Shown in pieces: positions 33,054 through 34,845 of a stretch of 34,845 nt of DNA. Source of the stretch: Chitinophagaceae bacterium (lineage in GTDB: Bacteria > Bacteroidota > Bacteroidia > Chitinophagales > Chitinophagaceae); assembly GCA_947453295.1 (NCBI GenBank), contig CANGGD010000011.1, positions 1 through 34,845 of the forward strand. Direction: 5' to 3'. The notes under the pieces are model-generated. The model searched no databases and was not told the DNA's origin. It saw nothing but the letters and a program-made list of their open reading frames with translations. How positions within the stretch are numbered: position 1 is the first letter of the stretch; every line of letters begins with the position of its first letter. The translations under genes and the position numbers were made by a program.

Positions 33054-33548
33054 TTAATAACGATTGATTGATTCTTTCAATAATTTTCGTGCGAAATGGA
33101 TTCTACTTTTTACCGTACCGAGAGGCTCTTGTAAATAATCAGCAATCTCATTGTATTTATAGCCTTCATAAAATAGTATAAAAGGGTGCTTGAAAATATC
33201 GGGGAGCTTAGTTATTACATCATGAATTTCTTTCAATCTAATTTTTGATTCGGCTTCATTTTTTACAGCAGATTGATTATGATCCAAGAAAAAATCATTG
33301 CTTGTGTGATCTAACACAACATTTTGTCTAGCTTTTTTTCTGTAATCATTAATAAAAATATTTCGCATGATGGTGTACATCCATGCTTTAAGATTGGTGC
33401 CTACGTTATATTTTTCCTTATTGGCTAAGGCTCTGTAAAGTGTTTCTTGAGTAAGATCTTTTGCAGATTCGTAATCTTTTGTAAGAGTTAAAGCAAAAGG
33501 CTTTAAAAATTCAACATTTGAAACAAGCATTTTTTCAAATTCTTTCAT
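33054..33548 (-). CDS. ECF-type RNA polymerase sigma factor of the carotenoid cluster
   Basis: The 164-residue protein has sigma region 2 (about 10-75; LTKDYESAKDLTQETLYRA, then NLKAWMYTIMRNIFINDYRK) and region 4 (about 105-160; LPDIFKHPFILFYEGYKYNEIADYL, then GTVKSRIHFARKLL). The frame can be extended to a TTG at 33578, but that codon lies in a TAnnTTTG promoter element and adds an unconserved stretch. The ATG at 33548 begins a normal ECF N-terminus. No anti-sigma gene is adjacent. The gene between a cobalamin-binding MerR regulator and crtI recalls LitS with LitR in Streptomyces and CarQ in Myxococcus, so it is probably the activator of the crt genes. Confidence 0.92.
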   Translation of the reverse strand: MKEFEKMLVSNVEFLKPFALTLTKDYESAKDLTQETLYRALANKEKYNVGTNLKAWMYTIMRNIFINDYRKKARQNVVLDHTSNDFFLDHNQSAVKNEAESKIRLKEIHDVITKLPDIFKHPFILFYEGYKYNEIADYLQEPLGTVKSRIHFARKLLKESINRY

Positions 33549-33550
33549 AA

Positions 33551-33619
33551 TATTATTGTTTAACTTTTGATTGCCCAAAGCTAAACAATAATAATGTAAT
33601 TGTCGGTATTTTTGTTTAA
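33551..33619 (-). promoter_or_regulatory. Sigma-gene promoter with inverted and direct operator-like repeats
   Basis: On the minus strand TAGCTTTG (33583-33576) is an exact TAnnTTTG element, 27 bases before the ATG at 33548. It is bracketed by a perfect 12-bp inverted repeat: TATTATTGTTTA at 33551-33562 and TAAACAATAATA at 33582-33593, with 19 bases between. One arm overlaps the TA of the -7 element and the other ends two bases from the start codon. A third copy, TTAAACAAAAAT on the minus strand (33619-33608), lies upstream. This is a candidate operator for the MerR-type regulator encoded next door. Confidence 0.6.
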
Positions 33620-33637
33620 TTTTTTTTGAAAAAGATT

Positions 33638-34516
33638 CTACAATTCAGCTATAAAGCTCATTACTTCAGATATATTCTTTTTAATTACAACAGGACTTTG
33701 AATTTTTTTCTCATAATTATGGGTAATTAGCCCAGAAATTATACAAGGGGTATCAGACAGATTTTTAGATATATTCCCCATAAATTTTTCAAAATTAAAA
33801 TTAGTGGCGGGCCGAGTTATATGGCAATATAAATAATCTGGCTTCTTCACTTTAACGACATATCCAACATCTGCTAAAGGCACATTACAACCTAAATAAA
33901 TAACATTTATACCTCTATTCTTTAAAAGATAGTACATGAACAACAATCCTAATTCGTGATATTCTGCCTCTGGTAAAAAAAGGAGTACTGTTTTATTTAT
34001 TTTTAGTGGAGTGGTAAGATTGTCTATACCTACTATTAATTTTTGTCTAATAATATTTGTAACTAGATGTTCTTGAGCTGGATTAATATGATTGGTAAGC
34101 CATAAAATTCCAATTTTTTCCATGTATTGAAAGATGACTTGTGTAATTGTTTTTTCTATGCCTTTGGAAGAAATATAGTCGGTGATGGTGTTTTCAAAGC
34201 CTTCAACATTCAAATCAATCATATATTGAACCAGTTCATTTACGATTCTTTCGAGCTGTGCTTCATTTTGACTAAGAGAAAAAACTTTTTCTGCGATTTC
34301 TGGTTCAGACATTTTATCAATATGAGAAATCTTGAAACCGTATTTATTTAATAATGCAATGTTTAGAATTGTTTTAAGTTCCTCATTAGTGTAATATCTA
34401 ATATTTGTGAAAGTTCTTTTGGGTTTGAGAAAATTATAACGTTGTTCCCAAATTCTTAAGGTATGGGCTTTAATGCCGGATAAATTTTCGAGGTCTTTGA
34501 TGGTAAATGAGTTCAT
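33638..34516 (-). CDS. MerR-family regulator with cobalamin-binding domain (CarH/LitR-like)
   Basis: The 292-residue protein has a MerR winged helix (about 4-70; IKDLENLSGIKAHTLRIWEQ, RYY), a helical-bundle domain and a C-terminal B12-binding fold. Trp139 is followed after nine residues by Glu149-His150, the W-x9-EH motif with which CarH covers the upper face of adenosylcobalamin. EYHELG (185-190) supplies His187 as the lower axial ligand, and GINVIYLGCNVP continues the B12 fold. CarH-type proteins bind DNA as tetramers in the dark and dissociate when light breaks the Co-C bond. Position ahead of the sigma and crt genes fits a light-responsive repressor. The gap to the sigma gene is 89 bases. 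Light sensing is inference from motifs. Confidence 0.9.
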   Translation of the reverse strand: MNSFTIKDLENLSGIKAHTLRIWEQRYNFLKPKRTFTNIRYYTNEELKTILNIALLNKYGFKISHIDKMSEPEIAEKVFSLSQNEAQLERIVNELVQYMIDLNVEGFENTITDYISSKGIEKTITQVIFQYMEKIGILWLTNHINPAQEHLVTNIIRQKLIVGIDNLTTPLKINKTVLLFLPEAEYHELGLLFMYYLLKNRGINVIYLGCNVPLADVGYVVKVKKPDYLYCHITRPATNFNFEKFMGNISKNLSDTPCIISGLITHNYEKKIQSPVVIKKNISEVMSFIAEL

Positions 34517-34536
34517 AATAATGCTATTACCTTTAA

Positions 34537-34563
34537 AAACAAATGTTTTATCAATTTGTTTAA
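34537..34563 (-). promoter_or_regulatory. Inverted repeat upstream of the merR gene
   Basis: AAACAAAT (34537-34544) and ATTTGTTT (34554-34561) form a perfect 8-bp inverted repeat with a 9-base spacer, 21 bases before the ATG at 34516. It contains the same TTAAACAA core (minus strand, 34563-34556) as the repeats at the sigma promoter. On the minus strand AACATTTG (34547-34540) is a one-mismatch -7 element inside it. This suggests autoregulation but is short for AT-rich DNA. Confidence 0.45.
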
Positions 34564-34604
34564 GAGAATAATAATATTATTATAAAAAAGTAAATCATTA
34601 ACAA

Positions 34605-34634
34605 AACAGCCCACCATTTAAATGGTGGGCTGTT
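34605..34634 (-). terminator. Rho-independent terminator between the T9SS cargo gene and merR
   Basis: A 30-bp perfect palindrome with arms AACAGCCCACCATTT and its complement forms a stem with a GCCCACC core. On the minus strand it is followed by a T-rich stretch. It lies about 20 bases beyond the stop at 34656, so it ends the upstream T9SS gene and insulates the carotenoid regulatory region. Confidence 0.85.
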
Positions 34635-34655
34635 GATATAGAAATCTTTTAAAGT

Positions 34656-34845
34656 TTAGTACTTAACTATTTTAGATACTTTCACTTCTTTACCTTGTCT
34701 AACTTCAATAAAGTAGGTTCCTGCTTTCAATTCTGATCCCAAACTAATGGTTTGATTTGCATTCACACTCATTGTTTTGATGAATCTTCCTTGTGCATCC
34801 ATTACATTCACTCTTGCTTGAGCATTGTCTGATGACAATAACTGC
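34656..34845 (-). CDS. C-terminal end of a T9SS-secreted protein (cut by the window)
   Basis: The frame is open to the window edge and ends at a TAA at 34656. The visible 62 residues match the second half of a T9SS type A sorting domain: RVNVMDAQGRFIKTM, then LKAGTYFIEVRQG and KIVKY at the end. The rest of the protein lies beyond the window, so its role is unknown. The sorting domain implies Sec export and T9SS passage across the outer membrane. A TTG at 34838 can be read as a start, but this is surely an internal codon. Confidence 0.85.
   Translation of the reverse strand, partial: QLLSSDNAQARVNVMDAQGRFIKTMSVNANQTISLGSELKAGTYFIEVRQGKEVKVSKIVKY

Noticed and set aside
33549-33578. N-terminal extension of the sigma factor from a TTG start
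   Set aside because: The TTG lies inside the TAGCTTTG promoter element and the added residues are not sigma-like. The ATG at 33548 gives a standard ECF start.

Overview
The window comes from a member of the Bacteroidota, most likely a chitinophagal or cytophagal relative. The signs are an AT-rich genome, two type IX secretion (T9SS) C-terminal sorting domains, a TonB receptor with a carboxypeptidase-regulatory-like N-terminal domain, several TAnnTTTG-type -7 promoter elements, and a bacteroidete-style carotenoid cluster with a fused CrtYc-CrtYd cyclase. I saw no rRNA, tRNA, CRISPR array, transposase or phage gene.

Layout. 1-50: probable 3' end of a plus-strand outer-membrane gene, closed by a bidirectional terminator. 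93-4957: a minus-strand row of M20 amidohydrolase, beta-CASP metallo-beta-lactamase, YugP-like membrane metallopeptidase and two adjacent ClpP paralogues. 5088-9752: a 1554-residue secreted protein with three tandem Ig-like/GEVED units, a P-domain-like region and a T9SS sorting domain. 9913-12991: a plus-strand set of PlsC-like acyltransferase, ABC exporter and DUF983 protein. 13006-15402: a TonB-dependent receptor. 15548-17366: pyrD and a TerC-family protein. 17374-19068: an S1/P1-nuclease-like zinc hydrolase and a DUF502 membrane protein. 19199-26864: a TetR-controlled tripartite RND efflux operon (tetR, tolC-like, adaptor, RND pump) ending in a methyltransferase.

26907-34516 is the most interesting region. 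In transcription order on the minus strand it runs: MerR-family regulator with a cobalamin-binding domain, ECF sigma factor, crtI, crtB, a second CrtI-family desaturase (crtD-like), a cruF-like hydratase, crtZ, a 51-bp/heptamer repeat array, and a fused crtYcd cyclase. The regulator keeps the W-x9-EH and E-x-H-x-x-G residues that CarH/LitR photoreceptors use to hold adenosylcobalamin. This suggests a light-switched circuit: the regulator represses the sigma gene in the dark, and the sigma factor drives pigment synthesis in light. A shared TTAAACAA-type motif, including a perfect 12-bp inverted repeat over the sigma promoter, is the candidate operator. The enzyme set predicts a monocyclic saproxanthin-type carotenoid.

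The right edge (34656-34845) holds the sorting domain of another T9SS cargo gene, cut by the window. Several starts were moved downstream from the longest reading frame; reasons are given per gene. The only gene-free stretch above 300 bases is 27597-27990, filled by the repeat array.
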